Below are positions 17,101 to 26,770 of a DNA stretch of 64,000 nt, in pieces (the first letter of the stretch is position 1; each line of letters starts with the position of its first letter). The notes below the pieces were generated by a model, which searched no databases, was not told where the DNA came from, and worked only from the letters and a program-made list of their open reading frames with translations. The position numbers were made by a program, and so were the translations under genes. Origin of the DNA: Rhodocytophaga rosea (GTDB lineage Bacteria > Bacteroidota > Bacteroidia > Cytophagales > 172606-1); the NCBI RefSeq assembly GCF_010119975.1, contig NZ_CP048222.1, forward strand, positions 2,191,501 to 2,255,500, in the 5' to 3' direction.

Positions 17101-18834
17101 TTATTCTGCATTAACCTTATTCAACCGGCTATTGCGGTAACTATAGGTAAAATAAATGACAAGCCCTATACCAAGGCAGGTCAGAAACCAGAGCCAGTTA
17201 CTAATGCCTAACTCCGTCATCAGGTATAAATTAACAAGCAGTCCAAGCACCGGTATCAACGATAAGTTTCTTGTAAAGGAAAGATACGTCATCACCAGGC
17301 AAACAATTATAAAACCGATGAGCAGAATTTTGTGCTCCAGTGCCGTCCAGAAACCCTGGCTGGTATCAAGTGTAAAGAAATTAGAAACTGATTGAGGGTC
17401 GTTTGCGAGCAGCAGCCCCAAAATACCTATCAGTAAAACAGGCAGAATCCATTTGGCATTGTAATAAGGCACCCGGAACCTCCCCCGTGGCGTATTATTA
17501 GCATCCATCACCAGTACGCCTCCGCTTACAATTACAAATGCAAACAAAGTACCTATACTGGTCAGGTCGGTAACCACTGTTAAATTCATGAACAGGGCCG
17601 GAATGGCTACCACCAGGCCCGTAATAATGGTTGCAAAGGAAGGTGTTTTGAAGCGGGGGTGTATTCTGGAAAAAGCGGCAGGTAATAGGCCATCCCGGCT
17701 CATGCTCATCCAGATCCGGGGCTGCCCCAGTTGAAATACCAGCAATACACTCGATAAAGCGACTACTGCACTCACTGATATAATACCAGCCATGATATTC
17801 AAATCGAGTTTGTCGAAAACATATGCCAATGGGTCGCCAACTGCCAGTTCAGTATATGATACCATTCCTGTTAACACGAGGGTAATCAGAATATATAAAA
17901 CCGTACATATCAGCAAAGTATACAGCATGGCCTTCGGCAAATCCCGTTGTGGGTTTTTACACTCCTCTGCCGTTGTAGAGATGGCATCAAAACCAATATA
18001 AGCAAAGAATACCGCTGAAACGCCCTTCAATACCCCAGAAACGCCATTAGGAGCAAACGGGCTCCAGTTATCCGGATTCACATAAAAAGCCCCTACGATG
18101 ATTACCATAATAATCACCAGCACCTTTAATAGCACCAGAATATTACTCGCCGTTTTAGATTCCTGGATGCCTATGTATACAAGGGTTGTAATAATGGCAG
18201 TGATGCCCAAAGCTGGCAGATCTGCTACTAACTTCAATCCACCTCCTATGCTTGGTGCTTGGGTCCAGGCTTCATAGGCAAGTTGCTGGGCAGGCGTAGC
18301 CTGCTCTAATTGTCCGCCTGCACTCAAAAGTTCCATTACTGTATCATAGCCCTTGGAAGCTGTCAGAAAGTCCATCGTTAGGTAAGAGGGTATATTTAAG
18401 CCGATACCAGCCATCATACCTGTAAAATAATCCGACCAGGAGATAGCTACAGCAATGTTGCCTATGGCATATTCCATCAGCAGCACACAACCCATGATCC
18501 AGGCAACAATTTCCCCAAATGAAGCATAGGCATAGGTATAGGCGCTTCCGCTGATGGGAATAGTAGAGGCAAATTCTGCATAACACATGGCTGAAAACAC
18601 GCAGGCAATAGCTGTAAAAATAAAAAGCAACGATACAGCAGGACCACCGGCAGCACTCGCATTACCGATTGTGCTAAAAATACCCGCACCAATAATCGCC
18701 GCAATCCCCATAGAGGTAAGGTCACGTAAGTTCAGGTTTCTGACCAGTTCACCGGAGGAATTCTCTTCCTGGTGTTTTACTTCTGCCAGAATTTGTGGGA
18801 CAGACTTTGTCCTGAAAAGGGTGGAAAATTTCAC
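17101..18834 (-). CDS. APC-family amino acid permease
   Basis: A 577-residue inner-membrane transporter with about 12-14 helices. The first helix carries the APC signature MGIAAIIGAGIFSTIG (about 42-57), the glycine-rich unwound part that binds substrate. Further marks are the GSAYTYAYASFGEIVAWIMG helix (about 96-115), the AFFAYIGFDAISTTAEE-like segment (about 272-287) and ECKNPQRDLPKAM. The last two helices near 505-570 extend it to the cationic-amino-acid-transporter type. Likely proton-coupled uptake of an amino acid; substrate not predictable. It is a single-gene unit, divergent from the small basic secreted protein. Confidence 0.88.
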   Translation of the reverse strand: MKFSTLFRTKSVPQILAEVKHQEENSSGELVRNLNLRDLTSMGIAAIIGAGIFSTIGNASAAGGPAVSLLFIFTAIACVFSAMCYAEFASTIPISGSAYTYAYASFGEIVAWIMGCVLLMEYAIGNIAVAISWSDYFTGMMAGIGLNIPSYLTMDFLTASKGYDTVMELLSAGGQLEQATPAQQLAYEAWTQAPSIGGGLKLVADLPALGITAIITTLVYIGIQESKTASNILVLLKVLVIIMVIIVGAFYVNPDNWSPFAPNGVSGVLKGVSAVFFAYIGFDAISTTAEECKNPQRDLPKAMLYTLLICTVLYILITLVLTGMVSYTELAVGDPLAYVFDKLDLNIMAGIISVSAVVALSSVLLVFQLGQPRIWMSMSRDGLLPAAFSRIHPRFKTPSFATIITGLVVAIPALFMNLTVVTDLTSIGTLFAFVIVSGGVLVMDANNTPRGRFRVPYYNAKWILPVLLIGILGLLLANDPQSVSNFFTLDTSQGFWTALEHKILLIGFIIVCLVMTYLSFTRNLSLIPVLGLLVNLYLMTELGISNWLWFLTCLGIGLVIYFTYSYRNSRLNKVNAE

Positions 18835-18977
18835 GTAGCCGGTTTTTAGAACAGTAAAAATAAAGATTCTTCCTTAACTTCAAAGAGCCTGGTACTTTTC
18901 TGGGCATAAAATTACAGGGCGTTGTGGAACTATTCTTTTTTGGTTACCTTTAAACCTGCTAGTAACAGATCTGTATC

Positions 18978-18985
18978 TATTTTTG
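18978..18985 (+). promoter_or_regulatory. -7 promoter box (TAnnTTTG)
   Basis: TATTTTTG at 18978-18985, an exact TAnnTTTG match. It overlaps a possible TTG start at 18983 and so supports the ATG at 18995 as the true start. I see no clear -33 element at the right distance. Confidence 0.4.
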
Positions 18986-18994
18986 TTAATTCTT

Positions 18995-19264
18995 ATGAAA
19001 TATTTCCTTTTTATCCTTGTAGCTGCTTTCCTGTTTTCTGCTGATATTTCCTTAGCCCAAAGCAGCCAGGCTTATTCTGGTAGCAGCGCTTCTGCTTTTG
19101 CTCCCAAAGAAGGTAAATCCACCAAGAAAAGCCGGGTAAAACGCAGTAAAAAAACATACAAAGCTGCAGCTGGTCGGAATAAAGCCGGATTATTCGCTAA
19201 GAAGAAAAAATCTGATTGCGATTGCCCTGGCAGTCCTAAAGCGAAAAGAAAAAAGAGAAGATAA
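18995..19264 (+). CDS. Small secreted Lys-rich basic protein
   Basis: 89 residues: a signal peptide (MKYFLFILVAAFLFSADISLAQ), a Ser/Ala-rich linker, then a very basic region of Lys/Arg clusters (KSTKKSRVKRSKK, KKKKSDCDCPGSPKAKRKKRR) with a CDC pair near the end. I do not recognise a family. The composition suggests a periplasmic or surface protein that binds an acidic polymer, but this is a guess. The longer TTG frame at 18983 lies inside a promoter-like box, so 18995 is used. Its stop is ten bases from the convergent HHH gene. Confidence 0.65.
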   Translation: MKYFLFILVAAFLFSADISLAQSSQAYSGSSASAFAPKEGKSTKKSRVKRSKKTYKAAAGRNKAGLFAKKKKSDCDCPGSPKAKRKKRR

Positions 19265-19274
19265 ACTAGGTCTC

Positions 19275-21395
19275 TCAGAATTTATACCTGACTTGCACTT
19301 TAACTTCAGATTTGTGGGGCTGATTGATTTCCTCCAGGCCAGAGCTAATGGTTTTTTCATCTCGCAATGATGTACGGGCATACCGCAGCCAAAGGTCAAG
19401 TTTTTTATTTACCTGATATTGCAACAATACATAATTACGGGTACCTCTGTCGAAATAAGCCGGAATCGAAAACGCATATAAGACATCCTTCTCGTAGACA
19501 TATTGCCGGTTATCGTAATTATCAGTCTCAAACAAAGCAAAACGGGTGCTTACCTTCAATTTACCTACATCCACAGTTATGTCCTGAATAATAGCATATC
19601 CGAATGTTGGGGCATTGCTTTGCCTGTAACTGCTGCCTTGTACCCTCGATTTTAAGGAAATAAACTTCGCTGCCGGATAATCTATATTAAACACATAATT
19701 ACGTTTGATAGCTGGAACTGGAAAATCAATGGGTGTGGTATTATCGGCTTGGTTAAGTTCTTTCATTTCTTCCCGGTACTGGGCATACAACAAAATGGTT
19801 TTAGTGGGCTTATATGTGATACGGCCCATATATTCATATCCCTGAGAAGGGGCATCTACCCGGAATTTGAGCCAGGGAAAACTAAACCGGTCGTAATAGG
19901 CGCTTAGCAGTAGTTTTTTATGCGGTATGTATTTGATGCCCCAATACATACCTTTCTCATTGATATTTCGTGTATTCTCCCCAAAAGCATTGCCATACAA
20001 TGAGTGAAAATTCCTGGCATAATTGCGATACACCATAGCCAGTTCTACTTTGGTGGTTAAACTTCCAATCAGCCCGGAAATAAACCCTATCCCTCCACTT
20101 TGAGAACGGGCCGCTTCGCCAAATAAATTAAAATTCTGCCACAGATAGCTATAGTGAATGCCAATATTTAAATTATTTCTGCCATTGAATTCAAACTGAT
20201 TATAGGAAGTAGGTTTCCTCAAAAGCGGAACGCTGTACTGGGTAACTACCATAGTGCCTCCAACCTGCAGATTCTTCTCGGCAAGGTTATATACCACATT
20301 TCCTCCCAATACCTGTTCACCCAGATTTCCTTTGGCGCTTATTTCTTTGGGTGTTCTATGAAAACCACTCACCTGCAGGGATTGGGTATATTCGTCTGAC
20401 TCAATAAGTGTATCACTACCGGTTATTACGTTTCCATCCCGGCTGGTACGTGAATAAAAGCCGGTTATATCGAATTTACCAGCTGAATAGGTTGCCGCAG
20501 CACCCCTGAAAAACCCAGATTCCAGTACAGAAGTATAAGGCCGTATACCCAGCTGATTGCGGCGCACAGTAGTTATCGTTTCAGCACCTTTCCCTACAGC
20601 AAATCCGGCAGATAGTAATAATCCCTGCCCTACCCCAATCTGATAATCGCCCAGCAGAATATTTTTCCACCGGCCTTTGTTTTGCAATTGAGCGTGAATG
20701 GAATAAAAATCCATGCCGTACCGCTTAGTTGATGGTTGCCAGATGAGTTGTTCACCAGCATCTTTTTCTACTGTAAAGCCAAAACTAAAATCCTGAATAT
20801 GGCTCACCCGGTAGCGGACATATACTTGTTGTGGCGGTCCTGCATAACGCTGGCTTATCTCCCCGCTCGAACTGGTATCAGCAGGTGAATAGCCTTTTTT
20901 CTGTTCTAATACCTGGCTGTATCTAAGCAACAGATAATGGTTTGGTTCGGAAGCGATCCGTTTCCATAGGGAACGGCTGTCTGAATTTAACCCCAAATCA
21001 TTTACATCTACAAAAGGCAATAGTTTATAAATAGTGGGTAGATCAAAGCCAGGAATTGCCTGCAACTCGTAAATGGATAATAATTTACCTGCTGTTTTCC
21101 GATAAGCAAAAAAATGATTGAGCTGCTCTTCAGATAAAACATAGGTGGCTGCCAGCTCATCCCTGGTTGCCGTATTCAGATTCAGCGGATGAGTATACAG
21201 TTGAAACAGTGATTCATATACATCTTCGTAATTAATATCTTCATCTTGCTGCCCGAAAATATCCTGGATGAAGTTCTCAATATCAATTTCTTTCCTCGGA
21301 TAATCCTGACCCACTGCCTGTAGTGAAACAATCACAAATAGGCATACAAATATGCCTTTCAACCAGGGAGAATATGTAAAACAGAAATTATACAC
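19275..21395 (-). CDS. Outer-membrane beta-barrel protein with helix-hairpin-helix domain
   Basis: 706 residues. A signal peptide (about 10-30, LKGIFVCLFVIVSLQAVGQ) precedes a ComEA-type helix-hairpin-helix region at about 50-135: HPLNLNTATRDELAATYVLSEEQL, then IYELQAIPGFDLPTIYKLLPFV. The remaining 550 residues alternate polar and aromatic residues in short strands and end in VKVQVRYKF with a terminal Phe, as expected for an outer-membrane barrel. The family is widespread in Bacteroidota; its role is unknown. Its start overlaps the end of the PorQ-like gene by eight bases, so the two are an operon. Confidence 0.8.
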   Translation of the reverse strand: MYNFCFTYSPWLKGIFVCLFVIVSLQAVGQDYPRKEIDIENFIQDIFGQQDEDINYEDVYESLFQLYTHPLNLNTATRDELAATYVLSEEQLNHFFAYRKTAGKLLSIYELQAIPGFDLPTIYKLLPFVDVNDLGLNSDSRSLWKRIASEPNHYLLLRYSQVLEQKKGYSPADTSSSGEISQRYAGPPQQVYVRYRVSHIQDFSFGFTVEKDAGEQLIWQPSTKRYGMDFYSIHAQLQNKGRWKNILLGDYQIGVGQGLLLSAGFAVGKGAETITTVRRNQLGIRPYTSVLESGFFRGAAATYSAGKFDITGFYSRTSRDGNVITGSDTLIESDEYTQSLQVSGFHRTPKEISAKGNLGEQVLGGNVVYNLAEKNLQVGGTMVVTQYSVPLLRKPTSYNQFEFNGRNNLNIGIHYSYLWQNFNLFGEAARSQSGGIGFISGLIGSLTTKVELAMVYRNYARNFHSLYGNAFGENTRNINEKGMYWGIKYIPHKKLLLSAYYDRFSFPWLKFRVDAPSQGYEYMGRITYKPTKTILLYAQYREEMKELNQADNTTPIDFPVPAIKRNYVFNIDYPAAKFISLKSRVQGSSYRQSNAPTFGYAIIQDITVDVGKLKVSTRFALFETDNYDNRQYVYEKDVLYAFSIPAYFDRGTRNYVLLQYQVNKKLDLWLRYARTSLRDEKTISSGLEEINQPHKSEVKVQVRYKF

Positions 21396-22209
21396 GTTTT
21401 TTCTCGAACCGGAAACCTATGGAGAGGTGGTGGGACATTCCTAAGACCGGATGGCTGCGTACAGAATAATCGAATTGAAGGCGCTTGGGGCTAAAACCAA
21501 TTCCAAAATAGTTAATGAAAGGCTTGCTGCTCATACCAGTCCGCAGATACAAATTTTTAACAATCTGATATTCAATACCTGCTTTTACTACAGCCGGAAA
21601 ATCTACGTCTTTCTCTGTTTCTACACTCAGTAATAGCTTATCAAAAGCTTTGTAGGAAATACCAGCTTTCATTACCGTAGGAATACGTTCATCCTGGTAA
21701 TCAGCAAGTTTGGCCTGATTGAAATTATAGACATGTGCGCCAAAAAATAATTGAGAGGTAATTTCTGCAATGCCGCCAAATTCCAGAGCAACAGCGCCTT
21801 TAGATCCCAGATTATCTACGTGCACTTGTACATAATTTAACTTTGCGCCCAGCATCACCCGGCTCACCTTATGACTATAGGCTACTCCAACCAGATGCTC
21901 ACTATATAAGTCATCGCCAAATCGGTGGATGCTCAATCCAACATTCCCATAACTGGAAGGATATACGACTCCGGTTGCCATACTCTGCATTCCTGGTAAA
22001 CCATACCGGTTATCATACGATGCCAGCAAATGCACTTGAGTGACGCCGCTGATACCTGCCGGATTATTAAATAATGACCAGCTATCTGACAGGGTTACAC
22101 TTGCATTTCCCAGTCCCCAGGCTCTGGCACCTGCCGGATTAGGATCGCCACTGGCAAACACAGCATGTACAGCCAACAGAAACCAAAGAGGCAAGCACCA
22201 TTTTTTCAT
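21388..22209 (-). CDS. PorQ/PorV-like outer-membrane protein
   Basis: 273 residues with a signal peptide (MKKWCLPLWFLLAVHAVFAS). The segment GARAWGLGNASVTLSDSWSLFNNPAGISGV (about 26-55) is the typical N-terminus of PorV/PorQ/UPF0164-type barrels. The rest consists of alternating strands ending HLSIGFRFEKKRV. PorV and PorQ are shuttle or anchor components of type IX secretion, but many relatives have no known link to it, and no other T9SS gene is seen here. It is cotranscribed with the HHH barrel gene (8-base overlap). Confidence 0.72.
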   Translation of the reverse strand: MKKWCLPLWFLLAVHAVFASGDPNPAGARAWGLGNASVTLSDSWSLFNNPAGISGVTQVHLLASYDNRYGLPGMQSMATGVVYPSSYGNVGLSIHRFGDDLYSEHLVGVAYSHKVSRVMLGAKLNYVQVHVDNLGSKGAVALEFGGIAEITSQLFFGAHVYNFNQAKLADYQDERIPTVMKAGISYKAFDKLLLSVETEKDVDFPAVVKAGIEYQIVKNLYLRTGMSSKPFINYFGIGFSPKRLQFDYSVRSHPVLGMSHHLSIGFRFEKKRV

Positions 22210-22424
22210 AGCTAAAATTAGCCAGCAACCGGCATTGGCTTTCAGCTAAATCAAGGCAAAACCACTTGTGTAATAAACTGTTATAATTTGACAGGGGATA
22301 TGGCGTTTGAGGCAATCAGGTGAATGATTTGTTAGAAATTTTGGAAAGATAAAATATGGAAACATGAAGTGTAAACCCCCAAGTGGCTTATCCGTAAACA
22401 CCTATATATAAAACTCTTAAAATC

Positions 22425-22574
22425 ATGACTATCCTAAAAGTAATGTTTGCTGTAGCTATTGGCACTTATGTGGCTTATGAATTAACCATCCGAAACAGAA
22501 AAACTTTGTCTTCAGGCCATACGAAAAATAACCTGTCTTCAACCTATCAAAGAACGCCCTTAAACCTTGAATAG
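22425..22574 (+). CDS. Candidate small membrane protein, 49 aa
   Basis: ATG at 22425, stop TAG at 22572-22574. The peptide starts MTILKVMFAVAIGTYVAYEL, one membrane helix, and continues with a basic, polar tail (TIRNRKTLSSGHTKNN). The layout, an N-terminal helix then a short charged tail, is common for small membrane proteins of this group. No family is recognised and no promoter is obvious. Confidence 0.45.
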   Translation: MTILKVMFAVAIGTYVAYELTIRNRKTLSSGHTKNNLSSTYQRTPLNLE

Positions 22575-22682
22575 CCAGGTAGCATATTTTTAGTAACAAG
22601 CTTTTCAAATTTTTATTTTTCCTGAGAAAAGTACAGGCAGAAATGGTATATTTAAGCAAGCTCAAACCATTTCTGTAAACCT

Positions 22683-24410
22683 GTGCATAACATCTACCCT
22701 CTGCAGCTCAACGGGGCATTTATTTCTCTATTTCTTTTCCTTAGTATATTTTTGTCGGCCTGCCAGACATCTGTAAAAGAAAACTCCAGGAATACTTCTA
22801 TCACCCTGGCGGTGGTAAATGCCCGGATATGGACCGGAAATCCATCAAAGCCCTGGGCAGAATCTATTGCCGTGAGTGCAGATAGTATTATAATGGTGGG
22901 AAGTGATGCAGAAGTAAAACCTATGCTCAGCACAACTACTCAGGTGATTGATGCAAAAGGACAGATGCTCACCCCTGGCTTTATCGATTCGCATGTGCAT
23001 TTTGTAGAGGGCGGCTTCAACCTGGCTTCGGTACAATTGCGGGATGCCAGAACACCGCAGGAATTTATTACCCGTATTGCCGACTTTGCGAAAACAGCCG
23101 AACCGGGCACCTGGATCACCGGCGGCGACTGGGATCATACCTACTGGGGTGGAATCTTACCGGAAGCTGCCTGGATAGATTCCATTTCGAATGGTCATCC
23201 GATATGGTTACAACGGCTGGATGGACACATGGCACTGGCCAATACAGCAGCTATGCAGGCAGCAAAAATTTCTGCGGCTACCAAAGATATAGCTGGCGGC
23301 AATATGGTGCGAAAGAACGGCAAGCCTACCGGTATTTTTAAAGACAATGCTATGTCCTTGTTTGATGGAGTGGTGGCTGAGCCTTCCGTTTCTTTTAAAG
23401 ACAAAGCCTTAGAAGCAGCTATGGAATATGTAGCTGCCAGAGGAGTAACCGCTGTACACCATATGGGAAGCTGGGATAACATAGCTACCTTCAAACGCGC
23501 ACATCAGGCTGGCAAGCTCAATACTAGAATTTATGCAGCCGTACCGTTATCTTCCTGGCAACAATTGCGTGATACAGTACTTAAACAGGGCCGGGGAGAT
23601 GAATGGCTGAAGATCGGAGGATTAAAAGGTTTTGCCGACGGTTCTCTGGGTTCACATACGGCCGCTCTGCTTGAGCCTTTCACCGACCTTCCTTCAGATA
23701 CCGGCCTTCTGGTAACACCACCAAATGAGTTGTATCAATGGGTATCCGGTGCAGACAAGGCTGGTTTACATATAATGGTACATGCCATTGGTGACAGGGC
23801 GATCCGGCAGCAGCTGGATATCTTTGAAAAAGTAACGAAAGAAAATGGTGACCGTGACAGACGATTCCGTATAGAGCATTCCCAGCATATTGCCCCGGCA
23901 GATATTAAACGTTATGGCCAGTTACAGGTAATTGCCAGTATGCAACCCTATCATACCATAGATGATGGGCGCTGGGCAGAAAAACTGATTGGCCCTGAAC
24001 GGATTAGAACTACCTATCCTTTCCGGGATTTACTCGATACCAAAGCCAGAATTGCTTTTGGAAGCGACTGGTTTGTTGCCCCTCCTACCCCACTGGAAGG
24101 AATATATGCTGCAGTAACCCGCCGCACTTTAGACGATAAGAATCCTGCCGGATGGGTGCCTGAACAAAAAATAAGTGTGGAAGAAGCCTTGCATGCCTAT
24201 ACTACCAGTGCTGCATTTGCAGGTTATGCAGAAAAACAAACCGGAAACCTGGAAGCTGGCAAACTGGCTGACTTTGTCCTTATCGACCGTGATCTAACCC
24301 GAATTCCTCCGGAACAGATACGGGAAGCTAAAATAATGCTGACAGTAGTGGGAGGAAAAGTGGTGTTTGATGCAGGAAAAATCACAACGCCTGCAGATGC
24401 TAATGAATAA
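22683..24410 (+). CDS. Amidohydrolase family 3 (YtcJ-like) lipoprotein
   Basis: 575 residues from a GTG start at 22683; no in-frame ATG lies near the signal sequence, so GTG is the best choice. The lipobox FLSAC (about residues 23-27) marks an outer-membrane or periplasmic lipoprotein. The YtcJ-type metal-dependent hydrolase marks are present: TPGFIDSHVHF (about 97-107), the GGDWDHTYW segment, ADGSLGSHTAALLEPF, HAIGDRAIRQQLD, RIEHSQHI and AFGSDWFVAPPTPLEGIYAAV. Such enzymes hydrolyse amide or related bonds; the substrate here is unknown. The gene stands alone. Confidence 0.87.
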   Translation: MHNIYPLQLNGAFISLFLFLSIFLSACQTSVKENSRNTSITLAVVNARIWTGNPSKPWAESIAVSADSIIMVGSDAEVKPMLSTTTQVIDAKGQMLTPGFIDSHVHFVEGGFNLASVQLRDARTPQEFITRIADFAKTAEPGTWITGGDWDHTYWGGILPEAAWIDSISNGHPIWLQRLDGHMALANTAAMQAAKISAATKDIAGGNMVRKNGKPTGIFKDNAMSLFDGVVAEPSVSFKDKALEAAMEYVAARGVTAVHHMGSWDNIATFKRAHQAGKLNTRIYAAVPLSSWQQLRDTVLKQGRGDEWLKIGGLKGFADGSLGSHTAALLEPFTDLPSDTGLLVTPPNELYQWVSGADKAGLHIMVHAIGDRAIRQQLDIFEKVTKENGDRDRRFRIEHSQHIAPADIKRYGQLQVIASMQPYHTIDDGRWAEKLIGPERIRTTYPFRDLLDTKARIAFGSDWFVAPPTPLEGIYAAVTRRTLDDKNPAGWVPEQKISVEEALHAYTTSAAFAGYAEKQTGNLEAGKLADFVLIDRDLTRIPPEQIREAKIMLTVVGGKVVFDAGKITTPADANE

Positions 24411-24548
24411 AAGCTCAAATACTATCAGTAAACGGTCTCATTTCCGGATTCTTCCTTTGCATTATGACCGAAAATCCTAAATTTGAATCGAAACATAATC
24501 TGGCTTGATTTGTTTTGTTGCTGACCATCTACATAATTCTCCTAGCTC

Positions 24549-25856
24549 ATGGATAAAATACTGCTGATTATACAACGTGAATACCTGGTACGTGTCAAGA
24601 AAAAGTCCTTTATCATTATGACTTTTCTGGGGCCTTTGCTCATAGGAGGGATATGGGGGGTATCGATCTGGCTATCGGTAAAGGATGATGAAAACAGAGT
24701 GATTGAGGTAATAGATGAAAGTGGCTTATTTTCTAATGCCTACGACAGCAAAGGGAACCTGACTTTTATTCCGGCAGGCACATCCCTTGAGCAAGCCAAA
24801 CAGGATGTACGGGATGAAAGATATTATGCCTTGTTGTATATTCCTAAAATTGACATTGAAAACCCGGAAGGAATAAAATTGTACTCTAAAAAAGGCCTTA
24901 GTATAAGTGTAGAAGGAGCTGTAGAAAATAAGCTTAAAAAAGAGATTGAAGACAAAAAGCTGATACGAGCCGGAATTGATAAACAGATACTTGAAAAAAT
25001 AGATACTGATGTATCCGTAAGTACGCTCAACCTGAGTGAAGGCGAAGGAGAAGAAGGCAGTAGTGCCGGAGTATCGTATATTGTTGGATTTGCCAGTGCG
25101 TTCATTATTTATTTATCTATTTTTATTTATGGCGTACAGGTAATGAGAGGAGTGATTGAGGAAAAAACCAACCGGATTATCGAGGTGATCATCTCTTCTG
25201 TCAAACCTTTTCAATTGATGCTGGGAAAAATCATTGGTATTGCTTTCGTGGGGCTCACCCAATTTCTGCTATGGATTATATTTGGGTTTATTGTCAGTTC
25301 GCTGGTCTTTTCAATTTCTGGCGCAGATAAACTCGCCGAACAGCAGGCTCAAACTCAGCTGGAACAACAGATTCCCAATACCATGAATAAAGCTAAACTG
25401 AACAGTGAAATTCAGGCAGCCCTGTCTACCATCAACTTTCCGCTCATTTTCGCTACTTTTTTGTTCTATTTTCTGGGAGGATATCTAATATATAGTGCCT
25501 TATTTGCTGCCGTTGGTGCAGCCTCAGATAGTGACACGGACGCTCAGCAATTTATGATGCCCATAACAATCCCACTGATTTTATCTTTTGTGCTGGCACA
25601 GGGTATCATCCGCGACCCGGATGGCTCACTGGCTTTCTGGCTTTCCATGATTCCGCTTACCTCCCCTATTATTATGATGGTACGGATTCCTTTCCATCCG
25701 CCTGTGTGGCAGATATTGCTTTCTATGAGCTTGCTTCTGCTTGGCTTTCTGGGGATTGTATGGATAGCAGCCCGTATTTACCGGGTAGGTATCCTGATGT
25801 ATGGCAAAAAGGTAACCTATAAAGAATTAGGCAGGTGGCTATTCTACAAGTCATAA
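24549..25856 (+). CDS. ABC-2 type transporter permease (NatB-like)
   Basis: A 435-residue inner-membrane permease. Its start (MDKILLIIQREYLVRVKKKSFIIMTFLGPLL) matches ABC-2 permeases of the NatB kind. A large extracytoplasmic domain (about 45-170) follows helix 1. Then come five or more helices (about 180-205, 230-255, 300-325, 335-355, 395-415), with GVIEEKTNRIIEVIISSVKPFQLMLGKIIG (about 202-231) as the conserved ABC-2 coupling segment. The ATP-binding partner is not adjacent; it must be elsewhere. A strong terminator starts at the stop codon. Confidence 0.85.
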   Translation: MDKILLIIQREYLVRVKKKSFIIMTFLGPLLIGGIWGVSIWLSVKDDENRVIEVIDESGLFSNAYDSKGNLTFIPAGTSLEQAKQDVRDERYYALLYIPKIDIENPEGIKLYSKKGLSISVEGAVENKLKKEIEDKKLIRAGIDKQILEKIDTDVSVSTLNLSEGEGEEGSSAGVSYIVGFASAFIIYLSIFIYGVQVMRGVIEEKTNRIIEVIISSVKPFQLMLGKIIGIAFVGLTQFLLWIIFGFIVSSLVFSISGADKLAEQQAQTQLEQQIPNTMNKAKLNSEIQAALSTINFPLIFATFLFYFLGGYLIYSALFAAVGAASDSDTDAQQFMMPITIPLILSFVLAQGIIRDPDGSLAFWLSMIPLTSPIIMMVRIPFHPPVWQILLSMSLLLLGFLGIVWIAARIYRVGILMYGKKVTYKELGRWLFYKS

Positions 25857-25896
25857 AAGCAAAAGGAAGGTTGTAAGAAGCCTTCCTTTTGCTTTT
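25855..25896. terminator. Bidirectional intrinsic terminator
   Basis: A 16-bp stem AAAAGCAAAAGGAAGG (25855-25870) with CCTTCCTTTTGCTTTT (25881-25896) and a 10-base loop. It overlaps the stop codon of the permease gene and lies between convergent genes. Confidence 0.87.
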
Positions 25897-25930
25897 ATAA
25901 AATAAACATGAGCTGCATTTCCTTGCAGAG

Positions 25931-26554
25931 CTATATATCTGCTACAGAATTCTGATTTACTTTCTCTTCTTCCGATTCTTTTTCAGCAAAAAACCTCCGT
26001 TGCATAATCAGAATAACCGCTACTCCTACAAAAATAGAAGCATCTGCCACATTGAAAATAGGCCATAAAGAATAGAACTCTCCCCCTATTACCGGAATCC
26101 ATTCTGGCAGAATTCCTTCCCACACATCCAGGTAGAACATATCTATTACCTGTCCATGAAACCAGGGAGTTGGTGAATCTGCCGGCGCATTATGCAGAAA
26201 TACCCCATAAAACGTACTGTCTATTACATTGCCGATAGCACCTCCGAGTATTAATGCTGTACACCACAACAAACCTTCATGAACGCCTTTTTTAACCAGT
26301 ATGCGCAGATATAAGGCAATTCCCACCATAGCTGCCAGGCGGAATAAACTTAATACCAGCTTTCCGTATTCAGAACCAATTTGCAGGCCGAATGCCATTC
26401 CTGGATTAAGTGTATAATGGAGTTTAAACCAATCACCGAAAATAGGTATCTGGCCAATAGAACCAAGTTCCATATTAAAATGAACCAGCATTTTTACTGT
26501 CTGGTCCAGCAAAATCACTCCTAAGCTTAGCAGATAATATTTATAATACTTCAT
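25931..26554 (-). CDS. lspA: Signal peptidase II (lipoprotein signal peptidase)
   Basis: An inner-membrane aspartyl protease that cuts the signal peptide of diacylated lipoproteins. Four helices are seen. The conserved blocks are YTLNPGMAFG (47-56), LGGAIGNVIDS with Asp112, QVIDMFYLDVW with Asp138, and FNVADASIFVG with Asp171; Asp138 and Asp171 correspond to the catalytic pair. At 207 residues it is longer than the usual 160-170 because of two insertions, about 114-133 and 144-163, and a charged C-terminal tail (EKESEEEKVNQ). It has clear clients nearby, such as the lipobox proteins at 22683 and 39746. Confidence 0.92.
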   Translation of the reverse strand: MKYYKYYLLSLGVILLDQTVKMLVHFNMELGSIGQIPIFGDWFKLHYTLNPGMAFGLQIGSEYGKLVLSLFRLAAMVGIALYLRILVKKGVHEGLLWCTALILGGAIGNVIDSTFYGVFLHNAPADSPTPWFHGQVIDMFYLDVWEGILPEWIPVIGGEFYSLWPIFNVADASIFVGVAVILIMQRRFFAEKESEEEKVNQNSVADI

Positions 26555-26742
26555 TTATTAATATCAAATAGACCTCACTTTTCAAAAATAAGGATTAAAT
26601 CTGTAGTATAAAAAAAACTTAATGTCAATACAAAATTATCTTTCCCTTAGCAAATGGCCGGACATTCTGGTAGAATACATAGTTTTCCGCAAAGCATAGA
26701 AACTTAACCTAGGTTTTTAAAGTTCTAAAATAGAGAATTATG

Positions 26743-26750
26743 TATATTTG
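26743..26750 (+). promoter_or_regulatory. -7 promoter box (TAnnTTTG)
   Basis: TATATTTG, an exact TAnnTTTG match, 20 bases before the ATG at 26771. A clear TTG at the -33 position is not visible, only a T-run. Confidence 0.42.
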
Positions 26751-26770
26751 TAACGTATTTAAGAATTTTT

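Noticed and set aside
21388-22209. Type IX secretion locus
   Set aside because: A single PorQ/PorV-like barrel without other Por genes or C-terminal-domain cargo does not establish a secretion locus.
24549-25856. Complete ABC exporter operon
   Set aside because: Only the permease is present; the neighbouring genes are an amidohydrolase and LspA, not an ATPase.
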